Both the position numbers and the translations under genes were made by a program. 64,000 nucleotides of DNA from an uncultured Clostridium sp. (GTDB lineage: Bacteria; Bacillota; Clostridia; TANB77; CAG-508): the NCBI GenBank assembly GCA_947368535.1, contig CANBHY010000005.1, forward strand, positions 101,259-165,258, in the 5' to 3' direction. This document shows, piece by piece, positions 41,470 to 49,372 of this stretch (positions are counted from its first letter, which is position 1; the number at the start of each line of letters is the position of its first letter). Under the pieces are notes generated by a model that searched no databases, was not told the DNA's origin, and worked only from the letters and a program-made list of their open reading frames with translations.

Positions 41470-42315
41470 ATGTTATATGATGATTATATAAAAGAATCAC
41501 TTAATGAGACTATTAATATTTATGGTCCTGATACAGTTGGTCGTATGGAAGATTTTAAAACTTTTTTTGAAGATGCTACTTTATTATCTGCTATTAAAGG
41601 TCATCAGTTAGCTTTTACTAGTGCTGGAAATATCCCTACTTCAAATATTAGTCAAGCTTTAATTGGTTCTGGTATTAATAAATCTGGACAATTGCCAATT
41701 GGTAGATGTTATCTTACTAATATATTAGATGATGAGAATCTTCAAAAAATTATAGATGAAAAATTAAATCAAAAAATGGTTGGTTTGATAAATAAAGTGC
41801 AAGGTAAAGGAAATGAATATGGTATTAACAGATATATTGCTGAAAATCCTAAATCAGATCCTAATGCTTTCGAAATGGTTGATGTTCTTTCTACTTATAA
41901 CAATCTTATTGCTTTTGGTAAAACTCCACCAGAAAATGTAAAATCTGATTTAGATACTATGTTTTCTCATAGAAGACAAAATTTTATTGAAAATGGTATA
42001 GGCTTAGATAGTGCTGCTTATAGAATATGTGAATTTTGTCATAATCCAAACAATTTTGCAAGTTATCCTATTCCTGCTGTTACTATTGCTGCAATGAGAA
42101 AAATAGCTTCATTAGATTTATATAGTAGACAACAAATAAGAGATGGTGGCAAATTATTTGATAATGTTAGAGAAGTTGAAACTGTTAAAAATTATTTTAA
42201 TGCATCTAATAATATTAAACCTGTTTTTTTAGATACTTTTAAAGTAGATTTAGAAAATCTTTATGATATGGCAAAAGAAAATAGGCAGAAGAATAATCAA
42301 CAGTCTAGGAGTTAA
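41470..42315 (+). CDS. Protein of unknown function, 281 residues
   Basis: No membrane segments or signal peptide. The sequence has a Cys pair context RICEFCHNPNNF and mixed helix/strand composition; no catalytic motif is obvious. CAGGAGGATT precedes the ATG. It is divergent from the 582-residue gene at 39569, and a terminator follows. Function unknown. Confidence 0.6.
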   Translation: MLYDDYIKESLNETINIYGPDTVGRMEDFKTFFEDATLLSAIKGHQLAFTSAGNIPTSNISQALIGSGINKSGQLPIGRCYLTNILDDENLQKIIDEKLNQKMVGLINKVQGKGNEYGINRYIAENPKSDPNAFEMVDVLSTYNNLIAFGKTPPENVKSDLDTMFSHRRQNFIENGIGLDSAAYRICEFCHNPNNFASYPIPAVTIAAMRKIASLDLYSRQQIRDGGKLFDNVREVETVKNYFNASNNIKPVFLDTFKVDLENLYDMAKENRQKNNQQSRS

Positions 42316-42338
42316 ATACAGTTTTTTATTAAATGGCA

Positions 42339-42377
42339 AAGCCTCGGAAGTATAATATTTTCGAGGTTTGATTTTTA
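42339..42377 (+). terminator. Terminator after the 281-residue gene
   Basis: CCTCGGAA (42342-42349) with TTCGAGG (42360-42366), one mismatch, then TTTGATTTTT. It resembles the rpsI terminator at 43038. Confidence 0.75.
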
Positions 42378-42404
42378 AATTAAAACATATTATTTATTAG
42401 CCTT

Positions 42405-42602
42405 TCATTTTCTATTTTTCTCGTTATTTTCCAATAGTGTATAAAATTCTCTTTTTTCTTTTTCTATGCATTTCCATAATAGTCTTTCCTTAGGTTCTTG
42501 TTAATGTGACCGTTCTTTAATTACTTGTTCTAATTCTTCTTTTGGAATTTCATCAATTCTCATTGATCTTCCTGTCTTATATTTACTATTTTCTGGTCTC
42601 AT
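42405..42602 (-). pseudogene. Small gene with an in-frame stop codon (33 codons, then 31 more open codons)
   Basis: The ATG at 42602 has a strong AAGGAGG site 7 bases upstream. It encodes 33 residues (beginning RPENSKYKTGRSMRIDE) ending at a TAA at 42501-42503. The same frame then stays open for 31 codons with similar composition (QEPKERLLWKCIEKEKREFY) to a TGA at 42405. The second half looks coding, so this may be one 65-residue gene with a nonsense mutation, or a short real peptide. No family is recognised. It fills most of the 480-base space between 42315 and 42796. Confidence 0.45.
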
Positions 42603-42795
42603 ATTTATACCTCCTTCATGTTTTATGCTTTTTTACAATAAATATTTATTTTTGCTTGTTTTATCTATGTCTTTATGATATACTTTTTAAAGTTTCTTTT
42701 GAAACTGATGAATTTATTTTAAAGTATTTTGCCTTCTTTTAAGATTGGTTAAGTAATAAAAGTAATTCTATCAATTCTAAGAGGAGGTTTATATA

Positions 42796-42963
42796 ATGGA
42801 ATCTAACTATGAAGATATTACGCTTACATGTAAAGATTGTGGTGCTGAATTTGTTTTCACTGCTGGTGAACAACAATTTTATGCTGAAAAAGGTTTTACA
42901 AATCAACCTGTAAGATGTCCAGCTTGTAGAAAAGCTAAAAAACAACGTAATAATAATTATTAA
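42796..42963 (+). CDS. Small zinc-ribbon protein
   Basis: 55 residues. Two cysteine pairs, LTCKDCGAEF and VRCPACRKAK, with FVFTAGEQQFYAEKGF between them. This is the probable zinc-ribbon (zf-trcl) family found in Clostridia. It likely binds one zinc ion and perhaps nucleic acid, as its basic end suggests; no specific role is known. GAGGAGG lies 8 bases before the ATG. It is followed by a strong hairpin. Confidence 0.8.
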   Translation: MESNYEDITLTCKDCGAEFVFTAGEQQFYAEKGFTNQPVRCPACRKAKKQRNNNY

Positions 42964-42965
42964 AA

Positions 42966-43000
42966 AAAAGAGTAAGTTTTAAAAAGCTTACTCTTTTTTT
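42966..43000 (+). terminator. Terminator of the zinc-ribbon gene
   Basis: AAAGAGTAAG (42967-42976) with CTTACTCTTT (42987-42996), then a T run. Confidence 0.85.
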
Positions 43001-43037
43001 AATTATTATGTTATGTATATTCTGCGAATATACATAA

Positions 43038-43077
43038 AAAACCTCGAAGGTAATAAAACTTTCGAGGTTTGATTTTG
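43038..43077 (-). terminator. Terminator of rplM-rpsI
   Basis: AACCTCGAA (43040-43048) with TTCGAGGTT (43061-43069); on the minus strand it is followed by a T run. It lies just after the rpsI stop at 43085. Confidence 0.8.
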
Positions 43078-43084
43078 TATAATA

Positions 43085-43489
43085 TTATCTCTTTGAGAAT
43101 TGTGGAGCTTTTCTTGCTTTTTTAAGTCCGTATTTTTTTCTTTCTTTCATACGTGGATCTCTTGTTAAGAATCCGTTTGCTTTTAAAGCTGCTCTATATT
43201 CACCATTTGCTTCTAATAAAGCTCTTGCTATACCATGTCTGATAGCTCCAGCTTGACCAGTATATCCTCCACCTTCAACTTTACAAATAATATCGTATTT
43301 TCCTACTGTATTTGTAACTGTTAATGGTTGTTTAACTATAACTTTTAATATTTCTGTTCCAAAATATTCATCTAGTTTTTGTCCGTTAACTGTGATTTCA
43401 CCTTTACCTTCAACTAGTCTAACTCTAGATATTGAGCTTTTTCTTCTACCTGTTCCGCAGAAAACTATTTTTTCAGATTTCTTAGCCAT
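43085..43489 (-). CDS. rpsI: 30S ribosomal protein S9
   Basis: 134 residues from the ATG at 43489. [36 protein letters not shown] and the C-terminal end [16 protein letters not shown], whose tail reaches the ribosomal P site. The ATG at 43489 has GGGAGG upstream and overlaps the rplM stop by one base (TAATG), a coupled pair. The longer reading to 43504 would start within that site. Confidence 0.97.
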   Translation of the reverse strand: MAKKSEKIVFCGTGRRKSSISRVRLVEGKGEITVNGQKLDEYFGTEILKVIVKQPLTVTNTVGKYDIICKVEGGGYTGQAGAIRHGIARALLEANGEYRAALKANGFLTRDPRMKERKKYGLKKARKAPQFSKR

Positions 43490-43926
43490 TATTTTACCTC
43501 CCATACTTCTGGTTTTTGAGCTATGTTTTCGTGTTCGCTACCAGCATATACTCTTAATTTCTTAATCATTTGTCTTCCTAATTTTGTATGTGGAAGCATA
43601 CCTTTTATTGCAAGCATCATTGCTTTTTCTGGAGTATTTTCCATCATTACTCTAGCTGATGTTTCTGTCATTCCTCCAATATATCCTGAATGATGTCTAT
43701 ATACTTTTTGATCTAATTTTTTTCCTGTTAATACAGCTTCACTACAATTTATAATTATTACGTGATCTCCTGTATCTATTGATGGTGTGTATGTTGGTTT
43801 GTGTTTTCCTCTTAATAATTTTGCAGCTTCTGTTGCAACTCTACCTAATGGTTTTCCTGTTGCATCAATTACATACCATTTGCTTTCTATTTCGCTTTTC
43901 TTTGCGCTATATGTTGTATTATTCAT
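43489..43926 (-). CDS. rplM: 50S ribosomal protein L13
   Basis: 145 residues, full length. [30 protein letters not shown] opens the fold (in part: [18 protein letters not shown]), and [19 protein letters not shown] and [18 protein letters not shown] follow. L13 is needed early in 50S assembly. It is the first gene of the rplM-rpsI operon and has a GGAGGG site and an L13-type leader upstream. Confidence 0.97.
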   Translation of the reverse strand: MNNTTYSAKKSEIESKWYVIDATGKPLGRVATEAAKLLRGKHKPTYTPSIDTGDHVIIINCSEAVLTGKKLDQKVYRHHSGYIGGMTETSARVMMENTPEKAMMLAIKGMLPHTKLGRQMIKKLRVYAGSEHENIAQKPEVWEVK

Positions 43927-43929
43927 GGT

Positions 43930-44030
43930 AATAATTACCCTCCATTCAATTATTATATTTATATATAAAATTTATTATTTGCCACCGGGGAGAAGCATTT
44001 AATAAATTTATATTTACATACAATGCGTTA
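43930..44030 (-). promoter_or_regulatory. L13-type leader of rplM
   Basis: The about 100-base untranslated leader holds the only GC-rich spot in the area, CTTCTCCCCGGTGGCA (minus strand), flanked by AT-rich arms that can pair (AATTTATTAAAT with AATAAATTTTAT, imperfect). It lies where the L13 leader of Bacillota is found. The fold is a candidate, not computed. Confidence 0.5.
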
Positions 44031-44032
44031 AT

Positions 44033-44061
44033 ATTTTAATATAAACTTTGCTAATTGTCAA
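44033..44061 (-). promoter_or_regulatory. Promoter of rplM-rpsI
   Basis: Minus strand TTGACA (44061-44056), 17 bases, TAAAAT (44038-44033). Confidence 0.85.
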
Positions 44062-44113
44062 TATTTTCGTGATATTTTCTATTTTTTCTTTCAATTTTCC
44101 TAACTAATATAAG

Positions 44114-44155
44114 AAAAGAGCCAACAACTTTATTAAATAGTCGTCGGCTTTTAAG
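44114..44155 (-). terminator. Terminator of the 109-residue cassette
   Basis: AAAAGCCGACGAC with GTTGTTGGCTCTTTT on the minus strand (G-T pairs and one mismatch) around an AT-rich loop, then T-rich sequence. Confidence 0.8.
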
Positions 44156-44190
44156 ATTTGCTTATTAGAATTTTCAGAATTTTAGAATTG

Positions 44191-44520
44191 TTATTTAACA
44201 CAGCTCATTCGAGGATCTAGTTCTCCTCCATATACAAACATTAAATACTCAAAGTTATCTCCTACGTTTTCCCATTCGTATAGTATAAGATCAGACATCT
44301 GTTTAGCCTCTAATATTTTTCTTGCTGCCTTGATGCAGTTTTTTGGCTTTTCGTCTTCACTTGCAATTTCTGTGGCGTAGGTTTCTACTATCCCATTTTT
44401 TAGTGCTATTACCACTACTCCTGAACTTTTTGTTATGCCCCATAATGCGCCTGTGAAATTCAATGGTAGTGTTGTTAGTTTCTTTGGTGTTTTTCTCCGC
44501 CATAGCTTGATGTTTTTCAT
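44191..44520 (-). CDS. Small protein of unknown function (higher-GC cassette)
   Basis: 109 residues. A basic start (MKNIKLWRRKTPKKLTTLPL) is followed by a likely beta-rich core: FTGALWGITKSSGVVVIALK, then CIKAARKILEAKQMSDL and a C-terminal part with YLMFVYGGELDPRMSC. No known family is recognised. It has more G and C than the ribosomal and sporulation genes on either side. A promoter, a GGAGAAGGAGAG ribosome site and a terminator enclose it. Confidence 0.6.
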   Translation of the reverse strand: MKNIKLWRRKTPKKLTTLPLNFTGALWGITKSSGVVVIALKNGIVETYATEIASEDEKPKNCIKAARKILEAKQMSDLILYEWENVGDNFEYLMFVYGGELDPRMSCVK

Positions 44521-44597
44521 AACTCTCTCCTTCTCCTATTCCTAAAGCTTTTTAGAAAACGTATCCATTTTCTAATAGTATAAATTGCACTTTTGGA

Positions 44598-44626
44598 ATG
44601 TTAGCACATAGTAAAAATGATGTCAA
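44598..44626 (-). promoter_or_regulatory. Promoter of the 109-residue cassette
   Basis: Minus strand TTGACA (44626-44621), 17 bases, TAACAT (44603-44598). About 75 bases of leader follow before the ATG. Confidence 0.75.
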
Positions 44627-44628
44627 TA

Positions 44629-46110
44629 CTATATTGCTCTTGGAATATATATTTTGTCTCCAATATTTATTTTATTTTCATCTTCTATCTCATTAATATT
44701 GGCAATTTCTTTTACTGTGCTTTTAAATTTTTTTGCAATTTTCCATAGTGAATCTCCTTGTTTTACACAATATATTATCATACTGTATTTATCATCGCTT
44801 TCTTCGTCTTCTAGTTCTATTTCATTTATAACTTCTATTTTTTCTGTGTTCAAACTTTGAATATTAATTTCTAATACTGCTTCAATGCTTGAATCTGGCA
44901 ATAGTACAGTATTTTCTTTTGCTATTTCTAGTTTTATTTTGTTTAGCTCGTAGTTAGCACTTATTTCTTTTGTTATTATTGTTTCTTGTTTATTTATAGT
45001 TTCATTTTCAAATGAGCTATACAAATATGTTGCTTGTATTTGTATTTCTGTTTTATCTTCTTTTGTTTGTATATTTTTTATTTTATATTCTTGATCATAT
45101 ATTTGGTTTATATCTTCTATTAACATTTTATTTTCTATTTCTATTTTTCTTAATGTTTGTGGTTTGCTTTTTTCTAAATATACGATTTGATTTTTAAAAT
45201 TTGTTTTGTAGTTTATCCCATATAAATCTACCATCATATTTATTTCTTTTTTCTGATATATATCTCCTGATAGATTAAATTCCATTTCTATTTCTATTTC
45301 ATTTTTATTTACTGGTGATTCGTTTATATTTAAATTTTTTAAAGTTATTTCTATATTGCTTTCACATTCTTCGTCTATATTTTCTATATCTAAAAATCCC
45401 ATTATTGGTATTTCTTTTTGCGCAATATATGTACTTCCTGTTTTAGATTGGTATATGCATTTTATTTTGCAATCAGCTTTTACTAGTATCTTATTATAGC
45501 TTATTTTAGTTTCTATATTTTCTATCTGCGGTTTAAATTTTACTACTTCAATTCCATCTTGTATATTTTCAGTCTCCATTTTTTCTTTAACTGACATTTT
45601 AGATTCGCTATGTCCTATATATGTGTCTATATTTACTTTTTTGCACAACGTCTCTATGTTGTGAGTTTTATTTATCTCATAAATTAATTCTATATTTTCT
45701 TTTCTTGCTGCTGTTATTTGTATTTCAGCCTCTAGTTTATAATGTATTTTTCTTTCGTTTAATATGCTTGTTTCAATCTGTTTTATAACAATTTTTTCTA
45801 TTGTGTTTGTTTCTTGATTTATTCCTTCTATATCTATTATTTCTGCTAGTTCTTCTGATATTTTCAGTACTCTATTTTTACCTTCACTTGTTATATATGA
45901 TATTCTTGTTTCAAATCCACCTTCAATTTTTATTTTATTTTCCATAATTTCTTTTTTTCTTATATATGGCAAGCTATTTTCTGCTTGAATTTTTATTATG
46001 TCTGGTTTACTATCTGGTAATATATAATCTTTTTCTATTAAAACTTTTTTATTTTTCTCCCCAATTCTCTTTTTTACATTTATAGTTTCTTTTTGAATTT
46101 GTAATTCCAT
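44629..46110 (-). CDS. sipL: SPOCS (DUF3794) and LysM spore-coat protein, SipL-like
   Basis: 493 residues. Two or three DUF3794/SPOCS-type beta domains (residues about 30-430; EKDYILPDSKPDIIKIQAEN and VKADCKIKCIYQSKTGSTYI are typical) and a C-terminal LysM domain at about 447-493 (CVKQGDSLWKIAKKFKSTVK). In Clostridioides difficile SipL has this layout, binds SpoIVA through its LysM domain and is required to encase the forespore in coat. The next genes upstream, veg and yabG, match the same neighbourhood there, which supports the name. It is mother-cell expressed if so. Confidence 0.8.
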   Translation of the reverse strand: MELQIQKETINVKKRIGEKNKKVLIEKDYILPDSKPDIIKIQAENSLPYIRKKEIMENKIKIEGGFETRISYITSEGKNRVLKISEELAEIIDIEGINQETNTIEKIVIKQIETSILNERKIHYKLEAEIQITAARKENIELIYEINKTHNIETLCKKVNIDTYIGHSESKMSVKEKMETENIQDGIEVVKFKPQIENIETKISYNKILVKADCKIKCIYQSKTGSTYIAQKEIPIMGFLDIENIDEECESNIEITLKNLNINESPVNKNEIEIEMEFNLSGDIYQKKEINMMVDLYGINYKTNFKNQIVYLEKSKPQTLRKIEIENKMLIEDINQIYDQEYKIKNIQTKEDKTEIQIQATYLYSSFENETINKQETIITKEISANYELNKIKLEIAKENTVLLPDSSIEAVLEINIQSLNTEKIEVINEIELEDEESDDKYSMIIYCVKQGDSLWKIAKKFKSTVKEIANINEIEDENKINIGDKIYIPRAI

Positions 46111-46153
46111 ATTCTACCTCCTTACTTATATAATTAAATTATATTTAGAGGTC

Positions 46154-46187
46154 AAAAAAAAATTCCTTTTTTAAGGAATTTTTTTGA
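46154..46187 (-). terminator. Terminator after veg
   Basis: AAAAAATTCCTT with AAGGAATTTTTT around a short T loop, directly after the veg stop at 46193. Confidence 0.75.
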
Positions 46188-46192
46188 ATTTG

Positions 46193-46495
46193 TTAAGCAT
46201 ATTCTGTTCGATTTTTCTTTGAAATTATTGCTGGCGGTTCTAATGCTTGAAATTTTTCTCCATCGTATATTTGAACTTCTACAGATTTTGTAAATATATC
46301 TGTATAGTTATAAGAACTTCTTCTTTCGTTTTCTTCAAATTTTACTCTAAAGTAAGTTGGATAAACTTGTTCAATAATAGCTGACTTTTCTAATGGCTTA
46401 CTTCTTTTTCCTGGTGACTCTTTTACTATTATTTTGTGACCTATTTGTTCCTCCATGTTCTTTTTTAAACTACTAATATCTGACTTATAAATCAT
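46193..46495 (-). CDS. veg: Veg family protein
   Basis: 100 residues. The Veg pattern is clear: GHKIIVKESPGKRSKPLEKS, VYPTYFRVKFEENERRSSYN and SYTDI-like YNYTDIFTKSVEVQIY. In Bacillus subtilis Veg promotes biofilm matrix expression; its molecular action is unsettled. It sits between yabG and sipL, the arrangement seen in other Clostridia. Confidence 0.88.
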   Translation of the reverse strand: MIYKSDISSLKKNMEEQIGHKIIVKESPGKRSKPLEKSAIIEQVYPTYFRVKFEENERRSSYNYTDIFTKSVEVQIYDGEKFQALEPPAIISKKNRTEYA

Positions 46496-46677
46496 ACAAT
46501 CACCTACTTCATTTTTGATAGGCTCAGTATATCACCAGAGTCGATTTTTGTCAAAAACGCACTGCTTTCGTCACATCTCTCAACTCGTTGTTTTCACTAG
46601 GTTTCAGCAGATATTTTTAGTTGTTTTTCTTTCTTTTTACATTTATATTACAGTTGTGTTACATTTCTTTTTTTGCT

Positions 46678-47256
46678 TTATTGCCAATCTTTTTTCTGTC
46701 CTTTTGCCCATTTTCCGCCTATTCCATTATAGTTACTTCTTAAATATGGTTTTAAGTCTTTCATTGTAATTTTTTTATTTTCATTTTGCATTGCAATTTT
46801 ACTTGCTATTATTAAAGGATCTCTATATTCTATCATTATTCTTGCTGGTGATGATGCAAAATTCGCACCAGCTATTATTAATGCTTCATAAAAACTCTCA
46901 CATGCTCCTGCAAATATTATCAATTTCTCTTCTGATTTTTCCCATTCTCTTGCTTTTTTTACTACTTGCATAAAGTATTTTGAATTTTTATAATTTTCCA
47001 TCTTATATAAATCTTGTCCTTTTTTATACATTTTATCGTGACCTGTTATTACTAGTATGTTTGGTTTATATGTTTCTAATAATGGTATTATTTCATAACT
47101 TTGATTTTTTTCTTGTACATTCTTTACAATTGCTTTTAGATTTAAATTATTATAATAATTTAATGCCCTTTTGGCATACTTTTTATCTCCATCTAAATGT
47201 AGTATTATCGCATTACTACTTCCTTTTCTATTTCTTTTATACGTTTCTGTAAACAT
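46678..47256 (-). CDS. yabG: YabG-like sporulation protease, short form
   Basis: 192 residues. The peptidase U57 signatures are present: LVITGHDKMYKKGQDLY, IIFAGACESFYEALIIAGAN and ANFASSPARIMIEYRDPL. YabG processes spore coat and cortex proteins in the mother cell. It is about 100 residues shorter than the Bacillus protein: the N-terminal part is missing, and the ATG at 47256 has a GGTGGT ribosome site, so this looks like the real start. Upstream of it are only hairpins. It is next to veg and sipL. Confidence 0.85.
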   Translation of the reverse strand: MFTETYKRNRKGSSNAIILHLDGDKKYAKRALNYYNNLNLKAIVKNVQEKNQSYEIIPLLETYKPNILVITGHDKMYKKGQDLYKMENYKNSKYFMQVVKKAREWEKSEEKLIIFAGACESFYEALIIAGANFASSPARIMIEYRDPLIIASKIAMQNENKKITMKDLKPYLRSNYNGIGGKWAKGQKKDWQ

Positions 47257-47316
47257 ATTTTACCACCTATGATAAAATATGTTTTTTACTTTTAGTTTGT
47301 GCTCAATACTTTGATA

Positions 47317-47475
47317 AAAAATACACCTTAATATTAAGGTGTATTTTTCGGAAAGTTCTTCGAACTTCCTATAATAATATATTCCACAGAAAATTCTTTC
47401 AGAATTTTCGCGGACGAATAATTAAACGTGGGCTGATAAAAATTTATTACACTTTAATAAATTTTTATCAGCCCA
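47317..47475. repeat. Row of inverted repeats between yabG and the 47487 gene
   Basis: Four hairpins in 160 bases: AAAAATACACCTTA with its complement (47317-47347); GAAGTTCTTCGAACTTC-type (about 47353-47370); AGAAAATTCTTTCAGAATTTTCG (about 47384-47408); and a near-perfect 20-bp stem beginning TGGGCTGATAAAAATTT (47429-47475). The last may end the 47487 gene, the first may act as a second stop. No coding sequence is seen here. Confidence 0.65.
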
Positions 47476-47486
47476 CTATTGTTCTT

Positions 47487-47933
47487 TTATTCTGTATAAT
47501 TCATTTTCATTTTTCCTGGTCCTACTTCTATTGTTACCTTGAATCCTTCATCTGTTATTTCTGTTTGAACTGTTGTTATGTCTACATCTGGTGATGCAAT
47601 TTGTCTTTTGTTTTCTTCTTTTACTTCCATTTCGATATAGTTACCATTATCTTTTATATAGTCTAAATATTCTTTTGCTGATTGTTCTTTATTTGTATCT
47701 TCAAATTCAAGCTCTAAAATTTCTGTTGTATTTTTTTTGTATGAATATTTTTTTACTTTTTTCTCTCCTAGAACAGATTTTACTGATGTAATTTTGACTC
47801 CTTTTACTTCATATTCATCTGCCACTGTATATTTATTTATATTTCTTAATCTTATTGCAAAAAATACTCCTAATGAGATTAATACTGCTGATATTATGAC
47901 TAATATTGTAATTGCAATTTTTTTATTTTTCAT
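47487..47933 (-). CDS. Membrane-anchored protein of unknown function
   Basis: 148 residues. One N-terminal membrane helix at 7-27, then a domain predicted as beta strands: VADEYEVKGVKITSVKSVLG, TTEILELEFEDTNKEQSAKE and EITDEGFKVTIEVGPGKMKM. No catalytic motif or lipobox. It stands alone between spoIIID and the hairpin row. A lipoprotein-like or sensor role is possible but unsupported. Confidence 0.55.
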   Translation of the reverse strand: MKNKKIAITILVIISAVLISLGVFFAIRLRNINKYTVADEYEVKGVKITSVKSVLGEKKVKKYSYKKNTTEILELEFEDTNKEQSAKEYLDYIKDNGNYIEMEVKEENKRQIASPDVDITTVQTEITDEGFKVTIEVGPGKMKMNYTE

Positions 47934-48002
47934 ATTTTTCTCCTTTGTATCTTTATATTTTTATTTTAGCGTTAATTCACTTAAAAAGTCAATAATTTAT
48001 TA

Positions 48003-48257
48003 TTATAATTTTAATTTTTCGTATTTCTTTTTTGTTGCTAATCCACCTCTTATGTGTCTTTCTGCTTTATTTTCATTTAATATTTTTCTTACTTCTGTGT
48101 ATAATGCTTTATTTATTTTCTCTAATCTTTGACTTACATCTTTATGTATTGTACTTTTGCTTACTCCAAATTTTTTGGCACTACCTCTAACTGTATCTTT
48201 AGAATCTATTATATAATGTGCAACCTCTATTACACGCTCTTCTATTCTTTTTGACAT
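48003..48257 (-). CDS. spoIIID: Sporulation transcription factor SpoIIID
   Basis: 84 residues from the ATG at 48257, 8 bases behind GGAGG; the alternative at 48272 overlaps that site. The helix-turn-helix is TVRGSAKKFGVSKSTIHKDV, followed by RLEKINKALYTEV and the RHIRGGLATKKKY tail that contacts DNA. SpoIIID is a mother-cell regulator that switches sigma-E genes on and off in all spore-formers. A hairpin in front of the gene can cover its ribosome site. Confidence 0.96.
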   Translation of the reverse strand: MSKRIEERVIEVAHYIIDSKDTVRGSAKKFGVSKSTIHKDVSQRLEKINKALYTEVRKILNENKAERHIRGGLATKKKYEKLKL

Positions 48258-48265
48258 AAAGAAAA

Positions 48266-48307
48266 CCTCCATTTAAGAATACTTTGTTTAATAGTATTCT
48301 ATGAAGG
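48266..48307 (-). promoter_or_regulatory. Hairpin that can hide the spoIIID ribosome site
   Basis: In minus-strand sense, CCTTCATAGAATACT pairs with AGTATTCT and, after three unpaired bases, ATGGAGG. The latter contains the spoIIID GGAGG. Seven base pairs (one G-T) bind the ribosome site itself. The hairpin could also serve as a terminator of the upstream serine-hydrolase gene. Confidence 0.55.
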
Positions 48308-48321
48308 CTTTTCTTAGAACT

Positions 48322-49320
48322 TTAATTATTGTCTATTATTGTTTTACTTATTTCTGCTATAAGATTTTCTGCATTAGGCACATTTTTTGTAAACACTCCT
48401 ACTAGATATGGGTTTTCATTATAATATACTATTCCATAATCGTGTGTGCATCCTGCTATACTTCCATACTTATGTGCTATCTCATATTCTTTTATGTTTT
48501 TCTTTAAGTATCCTCCTGAAGATGATTCTTTCATCAAATTTATTAAGTCTTTATATTTTTCTTGATCTTTATATAATCTTTTTAATACATCTAATGAATA
48601 TTTTGCTGATGTTACATTTTCTGTATTGAATTCTTCTGCTAGTGTGTATTTTGTGTATTGCTTTATTAAAATTCTATATGCTTTTTCTCCTCCTAGTTCT
48701 CTTTTTAATATATTGGTTGCTGTATTATCACTTTCTTTTATCATTTCTTCTAATAAGAATGATATTGGTATATAATCTCCAAATTTGTATGTAGCACTTG
48801 TGTCTCCTGTTCCTGCTTCATAGTCTGATGATTTGTACACTAGTTTTGTATCTAAGCTTACATCTCCATGATTTATTTTGTCATAATATAGCATAGCTAT
48901 TGGTACTTTTATTGTGCTTGCTGCTGTAAAGTATGTGTTTTCATTATATAGATATTGCTCATTTGAATTTATATTATAGTAAAAAAATGCAAAATTAGTT
49001 TCATTTAGTTGATTTTCACTAATTGTTTTTTCTATAATTTCTTTTATTTTTATGGCTTCTTTTTCTGTTTCTATTACTTCTACTACTTCTGCTTCATTAG
49101 CTTCATTAATTGTTTCTATTATTTCATTATTAATTTCTACTTTATCTTCAGCTATTTGTGTTTTTTCTTCTTTTATTGTTGGTAGTAATATTTTGTGGTT
49201 GCTACTTATATTTATACCTACAATTATTGCTATGATAATAACGCTTCCTAGTAGTGTTATTATTTTTAATCTTCTTTTTCTTTTTTTACTTTCTTTTAAT
49301 TTTTGTAGTTTCGTTTTCAA
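48322..49320 (-). CDS. Class A beta-lactamase-like serine hydrolase
   Basis: 332 residues. Membrane anchor at 19-36, a Glu-rich spacer to about 100, then the serine-hydrolase domain. It has the SxxK motif S135-K138 (AASTIKVPIAMLYYD) and SDN at 197-199 (ESDNTATNIL). The third motif KTG is replaced by KYG in HKYGSIAG. It could be a penicillin-binding or cell-wall-remodelling protein rather than a true beta-lactamase, as is common in sporulating Clostridia. It is upstream of spoIIID by 64 bases. Confidence 0.8.
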   Translation of the reverse strand: MKTKLQKLKESKKRKRRLKIITLLGSVIIIAIIVGINISSNHKILLPTIKEEKTQIAEDKVEINNEIIETINEANEAEVVEVIETEKEAIKIKEIIEKTISENQLNETNFAFFYYNINSNEQYLYNENTYFTAASTIKVPIAMLYYDKINHGDVSLDTKLVYKSSDYEAGTGDTSATYKFGDYIPISFLLEEMIKESDNTATNILKRELGGEKAYRILIKQYTKYTLAEEFNTENVTSAKYSLDVLKRLYKDQEKYKDLINLMKESSSGGYLKKNIKEYEIAHKYGSIAGCTHDYGIVYYNENPYLVGVFTKNVPNAENLIAEISKTIIDNN

Positions 49321-49372
49321 TAATTTTCTCCATATATTAGAGTAATAAAGATATGCTTTTATGGCATATCTT

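Noticed and set aside
42339..43077. Two similar hairpins ending in CGAGGTTTGATTTT as a mobile repeat
   Set aside because: Both sit where terminators are expected and similarity is limited to the stem and a few bases.
48322..49320. Calling the serine hydrolase a beta-lactamase resistance gene
   Set aside because: The KTG motif is altered and a long anchor is present; resistance cannot be inferred.
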